A program made the position numbers and the translations under genes. Of a stretch of 63,726 nucleotides of DNA, positions 1-8,281 are shown piece after piece. The notes under the pieces are model-generated. The model did not search any database and was not told where the DNA came from. It saw only the letters and a program-made list of their open reading frames with translations. The first letter of the stretch is position 1, and every line of letters begins with the position of its first letter. Where the stretch lies: positions 1 through 63,726 of the forward strand of contig JBJOGR010000048.1 of assembly GCA_046048135.1 (NCBI GenBank), written 5' to 3'. Origin of the DNA: ATZT02 sp046048135. GTDB lineage: Bacteria > Actinomycetota > Actinomycetes > S36-B12 > UBA5976.

Positions 1-196
1 TTAAAGGATCCATTAGTCCAACTCTTTTTGCAAGCATGCTTATGGTGGTTGATTCTCCTCCAGGAATTACCAAAGCATTAACGGTTTCTAATTCGTCAAC
101 AGTTCTTACTTTTTGAACAGCAACATTGAGTGAACTTAGACTGTTTAAATGTTCTCTTACATCGCCTTGTAGGGCTAATACTCCGACTCGTAACAA
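1..196 (-). CDS. pdxT: PdxT, glutaminase subunit of PLP synthase (3' part beyond left edge)
   Basis: First 65 codons of the glutamine amidotransferase that feeds ammonia to PdxS for pyridoxal 5'-phosphate synthesis. Visible are the N-terminal VGVLALQGDVREHL motif and PGGESTT, both diagnostic of PdxT. The catalytic Cys and His/Glu would lie past the window edge. The best start is TTG at 196, giving MLRVGVLALQGD; no ATG lies nearby. It begins only 6 nt after the pdxS stop and in the same frame, so the pair is surely cotranscribed. Identity is secure; only the start codon is an inference. Confidence 0.9.
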   Translation of the reverse strand, partial: MLRVGVLALQGDVREHLNSLSSLNVAVQKVRTVDELETVNALVIPGGESTTISMLAKRVGLMDPL

Positions 197-202
197 ACGA
201 AG

Positions 203-1096
203 TCACCAGCCGCGTCCGGCAAACCTTTCAGAAGCAGAAAGTGTATCAATGTTTATACCTACCATTGCTTCTCCAAGACCACGTGAAACTTTTGCTATTA
301 CATCAGGATTATCAAAATTTGTTGTAGCATCAACGATTGCTTTAGCTCTTTGTGCTGGATCACCTGATTTAAAAATTCCTGAACCAACAAAAACACCATC
401 TGCTCCAAGTTGCATCATCAAAGCAGCATCCGCTGGAGTTGCAATTCCACCTGCAGTAAAAAGCACAACTGGTAATTTTCCAAGTTCTGCCACTTGAGCA
501 ACTAATTCGTATGGAGATTGTAAGTTTTTTGCAGCTGTATAAAGTTCTTCTTTACTTAAACCTTTTAGTTTTGCAATATCGCCACGAATTGTGCGCATGT
601 GTCTTACAGCTTCAACAACATTTCCAGTACCAGCTTCACCTTTTGAACGAATCATTGCAGCACCTTCTGCAATTCTTCTTAACGCTTCACCTAAATTTGT
701 TGCTCCACAAACAAATGGAACTGTGAATTGCCATTTATCAATATGATTTGATTCATCAGCTGGTGTCAATACTTCTGATTCATCAATGTAATCAACACCA
801 ATACTTTGTAAAACTTGTGCTTCAACAATGTGTCCAATTCTTGCTTTAGCCATTACTGGAATAGAAACTGCATTAATAATTTCATCAATCATGTCCGGAT
901 CACTCATTCGAGCAACTCCGCCATCTTTTCTAATATCTGCTGGAACTCTTTCTAGCGCCATTACAGCAACTGCTCCTGCATCTTCTGCAATTTTTGCTTG
1001 TTTGGCATCGATGACATCCATAATGACGCCACCTTTAAGCATTTCTGCCATGCCTTGTTTAACTCTTGGCGTTCCTACACTGTTGTTTTGTGACAA
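203..1096 (-). CDS. pdxS: PdxS, PLP synthase lyase subunit
   Basis: Makes pyridoxal 5'-phosphate from ribose 5-phosphate, glyceraldehyde 3-phosphate and ammonia supplied by PdxT; a cytoplasmic dodecameric TIM barrel. The 297-residue length is normal. Both catalytic lysines are visible: K84 in VMAKARIGH and K152 in MIRSKGEAGTG; the phosphate site GGIATPADAA and the VFVGSGIFKS motif follow. The start is TTG with AGGAAC 5-10 nt upstream. It is followed in frame by pdxT. This pair lies next to pimA-pgsA-thrS, as in Mycobacterium and other actinobacteria. Confidence 0.97.
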   Translation of the reverse strand: MSQNNSVGTPRVKQGMAEMLKGGVIMDVIDAKQAKIAEDAGAVAVMALERVPADIRKDGGVARMSDPDMIDEIINAVSIPVMAKARIGHIVEAQVLQSIGVDYIDESEVLTPADESNHIDKWQFTVPFVCGATNLGEALRRIAEGAAMIRSKGEAGTGNVVEAVRHMRTIRGDIAKLKGLSKEELYTAAKNLQSPYELVAQVAELGKLPVVLFTAGGIATPADAALMMQLGADGVFVGSGIFKSGDPAQRAKAIVDATTNFDNPDVIAKVSRGLGEAMVGINIDTLSASERFAGRGW

Positions 1097-1160
1097 TTTA
1101 AGTTCCTGTGAATTGGTTTTCTAAATTCTAACCGAAGTCGAGTTTTTCACAATTTAAGGC

Positions 1161-1703
1161 TTAATAATGTTCAATACCTCGAGGAATTTGGACTTGGAAA
1201 CTGATTACCTGAGGCATGGAGGCTCTACCAAAGAGTCTGAAGAATCGCACAGTCCATCTCTTTCTTACTTTAATGGCACTCTTTGCCGCATCATTATAAA
1301 AAGTTAGCGCATATGAAACTCGACGAATTGCAGCAGCAATTTCAATTAATAGCTTTTGATCATTTATTGATTTAACTATTTTTTCATCATCAAAAATATT
1401 ATTTAAAGCTCTTGAGACTCTGGATTCGATTTCCCATTCTTGAAGCGTGTGAATTTCTAAAGACTCTTCTTGAATTGATTCCTTTAATGCATTTTCAAGT
1501 TCATTTATTAATTTTTCGTCTAGTACTGTTAATTTTATTATTTCTTTACATATAGAAGTTCGAAGTGCTAGCTGGCGATCTAGTGCATGTCGTGCATTTT
1601 CTACTTTTAAATGTAAACGATCTAATCTTCCTGCCACATTTGAAAGATATATTGCATAAACAAAAACTATTAGAACTAAAGTGATCCAGTAACTTGTCTG
1701 CAC
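1161..1703 (-). CDS. Membrane-anchored LemA-like protein of unknown function
   Basis: A 180-residue protein with one N-terminal membrane segment (about residues 6-23) followed by a mostly helical cytoplasmic or extracytoplasmic domain. The stretch ENARHALDRQLALRTSI resembles the LemA core, where an amphipathic helix carries a D-x-Q-L-x-x-R pattern, so a LemA-superfamily fold is likely. Function is unknown. It starts with GTG, 5 nt after the pimA stop, so it belongs to the pimA operon. A small membrane protein commonly sits between pimA and pdxS in actinobacteria. Family assignment is moderate and rests on motif resemblance only. Confidence 0.6.
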   Translation of the reverse strand: MQTSYWITLVLIVFVYAIYLSNVAGRLDRLHLKVENARHALDRQLALRTSICKEIIKLTVLDEKLINELENALKESIQEESLEIHTLQEWEIESRVSRALNNIFDDEKIVKSINDQKLLIEIAAAIRRVSYALTFYNDAAKSAIKVRKRWTVRFFRLFGRASMPQVISFQVQIPRGIEHY

Positions 1704-1708
1704 AAGAC

Positions 1709-2914
1709 CTATTCTGTCAGAAATGCGTCTTTGACTCTTTTTCGGTCAAGTCTTCCACTCTTTGTTAATCTGCCATAAAGTTGACCTCTGAAATCTTCCC
1801 TAACATTTCTTCCTTCAACACTCTTAACTGATTCATAAACATCAAGAATTTGCTTGACAATTACTGACCAATCAAATTGGTTTGCTCGTTCAATTCCCTT
1901 TATTACAAACTCATTTCTTAATTTTTCATTACCTAAAAGTTCAATCAGTGAATTTGCTAAATCCTTGGGGTCATTAGTTCGAAATAATTTTCCGTATTTG
2001 CCATCACCTAAGACACGTTTAAATGCAGGTAAGTCTGAAGCTAAAACCGTAGTTTTACTTGCCATGGCTTCAAGTAAGACAATTCCAAAAGATTCTCCTC
2101 CTAAATTAGGTGCAACATAAACTGCTGCGGTTGCATAACAAGATGCTTTCATTTGACTCGAAACTAGACCTTTGAATTTTATTTGGTGATGATATTTCTT
2201 ATCTATTTTTTCTAGAATTTCTAAATCATTTCCAGGTCCCACAAGTAATAGTTGCAAATCATTAAATTTATCAAATACTTCTGGAATAGCTTCAATTAAA
2301 ACCGCTAAACCTTTTCTAGGTTCATCTAATCTTCCTAAAAAAACTACTGTTTTATTTTTATCAAAATCTTGAAGTTTGGGTGCTTTATCGAAATTACTAA
2401 CTCTTACCCCATTTGGAATAACAACTGCATCCCCTCCAAAATGTTCAATCATGGTTCGTTTTGCATCTTCACTCACTGCAATTCTTGCTATAACCTTTTC
2501 CATCATTGGTTGTAAAAGAAATTGCATATTTTTAACCGCGTACATGTTGTCATTAGATGTGTGATGAGTTGCAACTATTGGTCCTCTCGCAGACCAAGCA
2601 GCAATTATGGATGGACTGGGAGTTGTTGGCTCATGTAAATGCAAGATATCAAATTTGCCATTTCGTAACCAGTTTCTAGTTCTAGCAAAAGCAGCAGGAT
2701 CAAATTTTATTCTTGCAATTGAACCGTTGTATGGAAGTGCAATTGTGCTGCCTGCATTTGTTGCATAAACTGGCAAATTTTCTTCTTCGCTTGTAGGTGT
2801 TAAGACATTTACGTAATGACCTAAATCTAAAAGTGATTCGGTTAGATCCTGAATGTGTTGCTTTACTCCGCCTGGAACAGACCAATCATATGGACAAACT
2901 ATTCCGATTCGCAT
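1709..2914 (-). CDS. pimA: PimA, phosphatidylinositol alpha-mannosyltransferase
   Basis: GT4 glycosyltransferase that transfers mannose from GDP-mannose to phosphatidylinositol, the first step of phosphatidylinositol mannoside synthesis at the cytoplasmic face of the membrane. The N-terminus MRIGIVCPYDWSVPGGV with the GGV acceptor loop is typical, as are FLGRLDEPRKGL and the E-x7-E donor motif in ESFGIVLLEAMAS. The 401-residue length is normal. The ATG directly abuts the TAA of the acyltransferase gene upstream. Context with PatA-like and PI-phosphate synthase genes makes the assignment firm. Confidence 0.93.
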   Translation of the reverse strand: MRIGIVCPYDWSVPGGVKQHIQDLTESLLDLGHYVNVLTPTSEEENLPVYATNAGSTIALPYNGSIARIKFDPAAFARTRNWLRNGKFDILHLHEPTTPSPSIIAAWSARGPIVATHHTSNDNMYAVKNMQFLLQPMMEKVIARIAVSEDAKRTMIEHFGGDAVVIPNGVRVSNFDKAPKLQDFDKNKTVVFLGRLDEPRKGLAVLIEAIPEVFDKFNDLQLLLVGPGNDLEILEKIDKKYHHQIKFKGLVSSQMKASCYATAAVYVAPNLGGESFGIVLLEAMASKTTVLASDLPAFKRVLGDGKYGKLFRTNDPKDLANSLIELLGNEKLRNEFVIKGIERANQFDWSVIVKQILDVYESVKSVEGRNVREDFRGQLYGRLTKSGRLDRKRVKDAFLTE

Positions 2915-3832
2915 TTATTTTCCAACTAATTCGTGATTAATTCTTTTTAAAGGTAACACATCTTTCCAAACCCTTTGAAGTAAATGCCAATCTTTTGCAT
3001 GTTTTTTAATTTCAGATTCAAAAATTTTTGCCAATTCTTGTGTTAAATGTAAAACATTTTGCTCTTTGGATAAATTCTGATTTGGTGACATAGTTGGTAA
3101 AAATTCAAAAGTTAACTTTCCATCAAAATCGTAATATGAAGACATCGGCAAGATTAATCCATTTAGTGTTGTGACAATGGCTGCTGGACCAACAGGAAAG
3201 GTTGTTTTTGAGTCACCATAATTTATTTCTATCCCATTTTTTGAAATATCCCGATCTGCCACAAGAGCTATCATTCGACCTTCTTTTGCTCTTCTAATTA
3301 AATTCATGAATATGTCTGTTTCGCCAGAGGTTGGAATTATTTCTACTCCAAAAGAGTTTCTAAATTTAACAAATCTATTAAATAAAGATTCTGGTTTTAA
3401 TCTTTCTGCAACTGTTGTTAGAGGACCAAAATTGCTGGTATACCAAAATCCTGCCGCGTCCCAATTTCCCATGTGCGCTACAGCTGTTACCAAAGGTTTA
3501 CCTGATTTTTGAGCAAATTCTAAATTGATTCTTCCCTTAATTTTTATATTTTTTTCTAAATATTTGTTATCCCATTTAGGTAATCGAAATGCTTCTTGCC
3601 AGTACCTTAGATAACTTCTCATTCCTTCTTTTACAAGATTTTCTAATTCAATTGAGTCGTTTTTTAATTTCAGCATAAAACTCAAATTAGCTCTTAATTG
3701 TTGTACACCTTTAATGTCTTTCTTATAAGAATGATCTGCTATTTGTCTAAAAATCTTTAAGGTAATTTTATTTGGCAGTCTTTTAACTAAAAACCAAGCC
3801 AGCCCATAAGCTAAGTCAACTATAAAATTCAT
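2915..3832 (-). CDS. PatA-like phosphatidylinositol mannoside acyltransferase
   Basis: LpxL/HtrB-family membrane acyltransferase of 305 residues. The catalytic HX4D motif is HMGNWD (H120 and D125), followed by a conserved block around VADRDISKNG (about residue 192). In actinobacteria this family member, next to pimA, acylates the mannose of PIM1/PIM2 using acyl-CoA. The N-terminal hydrophobic helix suggests association with the inner face of the membrane. It ends with TAA immediately followed by the pimA ATG and starts 15 nt after the PI-phosphate synthase stop. Role is inferred from family and neighbours. Confidence 0.88.
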   Translation of the reverse strand: MNFIVDLAYGLAWFLVKRLPNKITLKIFRQIADHSYKKDIKGVQQLRANLSFMLKLKNDSIELENLVKEGMRSYLRYWQEAFRLPKWDNKYLEKNIKIKGRINLEFAQKSGKPLVTAVAHMGNWDAAGFWYTSNFGPLTTVAERLKPESLFNRFVKFRNSFGVEIIPTSGETDIFMNLIRRAKEGRMIALVADRDISKNGIEINYGDSKTTFPVGPAAIVTTLNGLILPMSSYYDFDGKLTFEFLPTMSPNQNLSKEQNVLHLTQELAKIFESEIKKHAKDWHLLQRVWKDVLPLKRINHELVGK

Positions 3833-3847
3833 AGAACTATCAAATTA

Positions 3848-4450
3848 TTATTTTTTAACTTGTTGATAAACAAAATACATTCTTTGGATCACTGTGATAA
3901 CACTAACGATTGCAAGAAACCAGATAGACCATTGAATTGCTGTTAAGATACCAAGTCCAGATAATAAAGTTCCAAAAATAATGATAAAAACTCTTTCTGG
4001 TCTTTCAGCAATACCAGTATCGCAATTTAAACCTAATCCTTCAGCTCTTGCTTTTGTATAGGAAACGATTTCACTTGAAATTAGGGCTACTAAACTAACA
4101 ATAAAAAGTAAAATTTCTTCTTGGGAAATAAAGTAAAACCCGATTGAGGCTATTACTACCCCGTCGGCGATTCGATCCATTACAGAATCAAAAAAAGCCC
4201 CCCACTTGGATTTTTTATTAAGCATTCTTGCCATAGTTCCATCAAGTGCATCAAAGCCAACAAAAAATGTGAAAAGCAATGAACCTATTAAAAATTCACC
4301 ACGTGAGAAATAAATAATCGAAGAAATAGAAACACCGATTGCTCCAACAAATGTGATTACATCAGCAGAGATTTTTAGTTTAATAAATATCAACGCAAAT
4401 GGATGAGCAATAGCTGTTGAAATATTTTTTGCTTTGGTTTTACTCAGCAT
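3848..4450 (-). CDS. pgsA: CDP-alcohol phosphatidyltransferase, PI-phosphate synthase
   Basis: Integral membrane enzyme of 200 residues with about six membrane spans. It carries the full CDP-alcohol phosphotransferase signature D-x2-DG-x2-AR-x8-G-x3-D-x3-D, seen as D67, D70, G71, A74, R75, G84, D88 and D92. In this actinobacterial gene order (HIT-pgsA-patA-pimA) the enzyme condenses CDP-diacylglycerol with inositol 1-phosphate to give phosphatidylinositol phosphate. Its ATG overlaps the HIT stop by one base (TAATG), so translation is likely coupled. A phosphatidylglycerophosphate synthase role is the alternative but fits the context less well. Confidence 0.9.
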   Translation of the reverse strand: MLSKTKAKNISTAIAHPFALIFIKLKISADVITFVGAIGVSISSIIYFSRGEFLIGSLLFTFFVGFDALDGTMARMLNKKSKWGAFFDSVMDRIADGVVIASIGFYFISQEEILLFIVSLVALISSEIVSYTKARAEGLGLNCDTGIAERPERVFIIIFGTLLSGLGILTAIQWSIWFLAIVSVITVIQRMYFVYQQVKK

Positions 4451-4974
4451 TATTCATTCCAAGCTTTTGCAAGCAACATTTGTGTATCTTTTAGCAGTTG
4501 TGGAATAGATTTAGCTCTGCCAATAATTGGCATAAAGTTGGTATCTCCTCCCCATCTGGGAACAATATGTTGATGCAGATGATCGGCAACACTTGTTCCA
4601 GCTACGGGACCTTGATTCATTCCGATATTGAATCCTTGAGCACCACTTGCTTTTCTTAAAACCGACATTGATTTTCGAGTTAATTCATGCATTTCACTTG
4701 ATTCATCTTCTGTGATTGAAGTGTAATCTGCAAAATGTCTAAATGGTGCAATTAATAAATGTCCTGCGTTATATGGATATAAATTAAGAACTACATAATT
4801 AAATTTTCCTTTGAAAACAACTAAAGAATCTTCCTCTTTAGCGTTTGTAGCGGCACAAAATGGACAACTTTGCTCAACTGTTCCATCAGATCTAACATCA
4901 GTTAAATATTGACCGCGATGTGGAGTCCACAAACGAATCCATGCATCAGGTAAACCAGTTTGTGGCGTATTCAT
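4450..4974 (-). CDS. HIT-family hydrolase, AP4A phosphorylase type
   Basis: A 174-residue HIT protein with the catalytic histidine triad DHLHQHIVP (H132, H134, H136) and an N-terminal zinc pair C37-x2-C40 (SCPFCAA). The orthologue at the same place in Mycobacterium (between thrS and pgsA) is an Ap4A phosphorylase that splits diadenosine tetraphosphate with phosphate. Ap4A is a side product of aminoacyl-tRNA synthetases, which fits its position just after thrS. Its ATG follows the thrS TAA with no gap. Substrate is inferred from that orthologue. Confidence 0.88.
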   Translation of the reverse strand: MNTPQTGLPDAWIRLWTPHRGQYLTDVRSDGTVEQSCPFCAATNAKEEDSLVVFKGKFNYVVLNLYPYNAGHLLIAPFRHFADYTSITEDESSEMHELTRKSMSVLRKASGAQGFNIGMNQGPVAGTSVADHLHQHIVPRWGGDTNFMPIIGRAKSIPQLLKDTQMLLAKAWNE

Positions 4975-6963
4975 TTAAACCTGGATTCGGTTTTCAATTG
5001 CTGAAATAATTTTTTGAATCGCTACTTCAATTGGAACAGAGTTTTCTTGCGTTCCATTTCTGTATCTAAAAGAAACAGCTTGAGAGGATACGTCTTGATC
5101 TCCTGCAATTAACATGAATGGAATTTTTTGTGTTTGGGCATTTCTAATTTTTTTCTGCATTCGATCATCGCTTGAATCTAACTCAACTCGCACACCTAAT
5201 TTCTTTAATCTATTAATAATTTCTTCCAGATACGAGTTATGTGTTTCAGCAATAGGAATGGCAACTACTTGAACTGGAGCAAGCCAAACTGGAAATGCAC
5301 CTGCATAATGTTCGAGTAAAACTCCAAAAAATCTTTCAATAGAACCAAATAGCGCTCTGTGAATCATGACAGGTCTTTTAACTTGACCATCTTTATCTTT
5401 ATATTCCAATTCAAATTTCTGCGGCAATTGAAAATCAACTTGAATAGTACTCATTTGCCAAGTTCTACCTAATGCATCTTTTGCTTGAACTGAAATTTTA
5501 GGTCCATAAAATGCCGCACCACCTTCATCCATAACCAATGGAATATTTTGTGCATTTGCAGCTTTTCGCAAAATTTCGGTAGCCTCAGTCCATTCACTAT
5601 CTTTTCCTATAAATTTTTCTTCATTCTTAGTAGATAATTCTAGATAGAAATCCTCAAGGCCAAAATCCTTCAAAAGATTAAGTACGAACTTTAATAATGA
5701 ATCTAATTCATTTGGCATATTTTCTAAAGTTGTGTAAATATGAGCATCGTCTTGAGTCATTCCTCTTACTCTGGTGAGTCCATGCACCACACCAGATTTT
5801 TCATATCTATAAACACTGCCAAATTCAAATAAACGCAAAGGTAAATCTCTATAGGACTTAGAAGTTGATTTATAAATCAAATTATGAAAAGGACAATTCA
5901 TTGGTTTTAAGTAATAATTTTGAGCAGGTTTTTTTACACTTCCATCGTCATTGAATTCAGCATCGAGTTGCATGGCAGGAAACATTCCTTCCTTGTACCA
6001 TTCAAGATGTCCAGAAGTTTCAAATAATGAAGATTTAGTTATGTGAGGAGAATAAACAAATTCGTATCCTGCTTCTTCATGTTTTTTACGAGAGTAATCT
6101 TCCATTACTTTTCTAATTACTCCACCTTTTGGATGAAATACTGCAAGTCCTGAACCAATCTCTTCTGGAAATGAAAATAAATCTAATTCCACTCCGAGTT
6201 TTCGATGATCTCGTTTTTCAGCTTCAACAAGAAACTCTAAATATTTTTCAAGATCTTCTTTGCTTGCCCATGCAGTTCCATAAATTCTTTGCAATTGAGG
6301 ATTTTTCTCATCACTTCGCCAATAAACACCCGCAGTTCTCATTAACTTAAATGAACCTAGATATTTTGTTGATGGAACATGAGGTCCTCTACAAAGATCT
6401 GACCAAACTGTATTTCCTGATCGAAAATCTCTATTGTCATAAATTGTTAATTCAGCTCCCCCAATTTCCATCACTTCATCTGTAGGGTTACCTTTTAAAT
6501 CAATTAGTTCTAACTTAAATGGTTCATTAGATAATTCTTTTTTTAATGAATTTTCATCACTTACTCTTCTAGAAAATCTTTGACCACTTTTTATTATTTC
6601 CTTCATTTTTGACTCAATTTTTATTAAATCATCCGGATGAAAATTTTCTTCAACTTTGAAATCGTAATAGAAACCATCTTTTATGGGTGGGCCTATTCCA
6701 AGTTTTGTTTGAGGTTTAATACTTTGAACAGCTTGGGCAAGTATGTGAGCAGTGCTGTGTCTTATGACACTTAAACCTTCATCCGAATTTGCAATTACTG
6801 AGATCACTTCGTCACCATTTTTTAAAGGAGTGACTAAATCAACTAATTTTCCATTAAGTTTTGCAACAACAACATTCTTATCATCTTTGAATAAATCGAT
6901 AATATTTGAGTTTTCTGCAACGGAAACATCCTTACCGTCTACACGGACTTTGATGTCACCCAC
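4975..6963 (-). CDS. thrS: Threonyl-tRNA synthetase
   Basis: Class II aminoacyl-tRNA synthetase that charges tRNA-Thr. Domains in order: TGS (about 1-60), the editing domain with HSTAH (H69, H73) and CRGPHVPSTKYL, the catalytic core with the zinc Cys in MNCPFHN, motif 2 VYRYEKSG, and the C-terminal anticodon-binding domain ending near residue 655. The 662-residue length is normal. The start is GTG with AAAGAGG five bases upstream. It is the first gene of a tight operon running through HIT, pgsA, patA and pimA to pdxST. Confidence 0.97.
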   Translation of the reverse strand: MGDIKVRVDGKDVSVAENSNIIDLFKDDKNVVVAKLNGKLVDLVTPLKNGDEVISVIANSDEGLSVIRHSTAHILAQAVQSIKPQTKLGIGPPIKDGFYYDFKVEENFHPDDLIKIESKMKEIIKSGQRFSRRVSDENSLKKELSNEPFKLELIDLKGNPTDEVMEIGGAELTIYDNRDFRSGNTVWSDLCRGPHVPSTKYLGSFKLMRTAGVYWRSDEKNPQLQRIYGTAWASKEDLEKYLEFLVEAEKRDHRKLGVELDLFSFPEEIGSGLAVFHPKGGVIRKVMEDYSRKKHEEAGYEFVYSPHITKSSLFETSGHLEWYKEGMFPAMQLDAEFNDDGSVKKPAQNYYLKPMNCPFHNLIYKSTSKSYRDLPLRLFEFGSVYRYEKSGVVHGLTRVRGMTQDDAHIYTTLENMPNELDSLLKFVLNLLKDFGLEDFYLELSTKNEEKFIGKDSEWTEATEILRKAANAQNIPLVMDEGGAAFYGPKISVQAKDALGRTWQMSTIQVDFQLPQKFELEYKDKDGQVKRPVMIHRALFGSIERFFGVLLEHYAGAFPVWLAPVQVVAIPIAETHNSYLEEIINRLKKLGVRVELDSSDDRMQKKIRNAQTQKIPFMLIAGDQDVSSQAVSFRYRNGTQENSVPIEVAIQKIISAIENRIQV

Positions 6964-6978
6964 AAATACCTCTTTCGA

Positions 6979-7857
6979 TTATTTAAATCTTTGTTTTAAC
7001 TTAGTAATTGGTAGAACTGAACGTCCGTTATTACCACTTACTTTTGTCAATTCCACTAAACCTTTACCGCAAATTACTACTGGAACTCCGTTAACTAGTT
7101 TCCAAATTTTTCCTGGAGTTCTATTAACAATTGTAGGGTTTTCTTTACTTACTTTTGCGTCAAAAATTCGAATTTCTTCTTCAGCCAGAAAACTTTTTGC
7201 TCCAGCATAAGGATAACTTGAGGCATGAATATGTCTAACGATTACATCAGCTGGTTGATTCCAATCAATTTGAAAATCCTCTTCATCTCGCCACAGACTA
7301 TATGAAGCAATTCTGTGATTTTGCGGCTTTCCAGTTGTCTTTCCACTCTTTTCGATCTGATAACAAACTCTTCTAAGCAATTTTTCAATCAGAGACGAAA
7401 TTATTTCCATTGCTTCTTCTAATTTCATTGGATACTTAATATTTTTTGCCTCTTGCGCAACTATGGGACCTGCATCTACTTCACCAGTTGCAATTAATGC
7501 TGTTGCCCCAATTCGAGTATCACCATTTATCAATGCAGTTAATAATGGATTAAAGCCTCTATATTTTGGTAATAATGAATCATGAATCACTATTACCTGA
7601 GAATAATTTGCCTCAATTAATTTTTTCCAACCAACTGCAATTGCTAAATCTGAAATACGACCTGGATCATTTAAAGTAGTGCGAATATTAAATTGATCGA
7701 AAAGTTTAACCATTGTTTCAAGAGGATCATCCACAGTTCCAGTATCTGGAGCTAAAGTGACATTGCCGATAAGTCCTTTATGGTTTTCCAATAAAAATTT
7801 AGCGGCAGCAAAACCCTTCACGCCGCATAAATAAAGATCAACTTTTACGTTATTCAC
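6979..7857 (-). CDS. Formyltransferase-family protein related to Fmt
   Basis: A 292-residue protein of the 10-formyl-THF-dependent formyltransferase fold with a C-terminal Fmt_C-like half. The hallmark VIHDSLLPKYRGF is clear (H92), as is the loop TGEVDAGPIVAQ with D128. The usual catalytic Asn two residues before the His (INVH in Fmt, FNLH in ArnA) is a Val here, a pattern seen in a side branch whose members read IHDSLLPKYRGF. The acceptor is therefore unknown: methionyl-tRNA, an amino sugar or another amine. GTG start. It ends 15 nt before the thrS GTG, so it may be cotranscribed with thrS. Confidence 0.75.
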   Translation of the reverse strand: MNNVKVDLYLCGVKGFAAAKFLLENHKGLIGNVTLAPDTGTVDDPLETMVKLFDQFNIRTTLNDPGRISDLAIAVGWKKLIEANYSQVIVIHDSLLPKYRGFNPLLTALINGDTRIGATALIATGEVDAGPIVAQEAKNIKYPMKLEEAMEIISSLIEKLLRRVCYQIEKSGKTTGKPQNHRIASYSLWRDEEDFQIDWNQPADVIVRHIHASSYPYAGAKSFLAEEEIRIFDAKVSKENPTIVNRTPGKIWKLVNGVPVVICGKGLVELTKVSGNNGRSVLPITKLKQRFK

Positions 7858-7897
7858 GAATCAAATACTACACTTACAAGGTTTTAAGAAAGATTTT

Positions 7898-8254
7898 TTA
7901 TCTTGGAAATCTAGTCCAGACCCACCAACTGGCGATAAATGTCAAAATTCCAAAAAGTGTAAACATCACATAAATCCACCAAGCAGGTTTTTTCCCAGCA
8001 ATTTTTGCTTTTTCTAACCTGACTCTAATAGGTGCTAGCAAATTACTGGCCCAAGCAAATTCTGTTGCCAAAGTAACAAAACCTAAAAATATTAATAACC
8101 AACCAGGACCAGGTAAAACTAAAAGCACAATTCCAACACCTACTAAAAAGAAACCAATAAAAAATATCGCAGTTCGCCAAAAAGCATTTGCAATTTTATT
8201 CGCTCTAATTGTGGCTCTAATTATTTTTATCGGACCAGTTGGTCTATCACCCAT
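7898..8254 (-). CDS. PGPGW-family small membrane protein
   Basis: A 118-residue protein with the signature LPGPGWLLIFLG of the PGPGW family (actinobacterial TIGR02611 type). Two closely spaced N-terminal membrane segments (about 25-65) and a C-terminal one (about 93-112) flank a basic loop with several Lys/Arg residues. Function is unknown. Start is ATG. It lies between pabB and the formyltransferase with gaps of 27 and 40 nt, all on the same strand. Confidence 0.85.
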   Translation of the reverse strand: MGDRPTGPIKIIRATIRANKIANAFWRTAIFFIGFFLVGVGIVLLVLPGPGWLLIFLGFVTLATEFAWASNLLAPIRVRLEKAKIAGKKPAWWIYVMFTLFGILTFIASWWVWTRFPR

Positions 8255-8281
8255 ATATCTAGAGTAATTCTTATTTAGTCT

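Noticed and set aside
6752..7210. 152-codon plus-strand frame across the thrS-formyltransferase junction
   Set aside because: It is antisense to two well supported genes and has unnatural composition.
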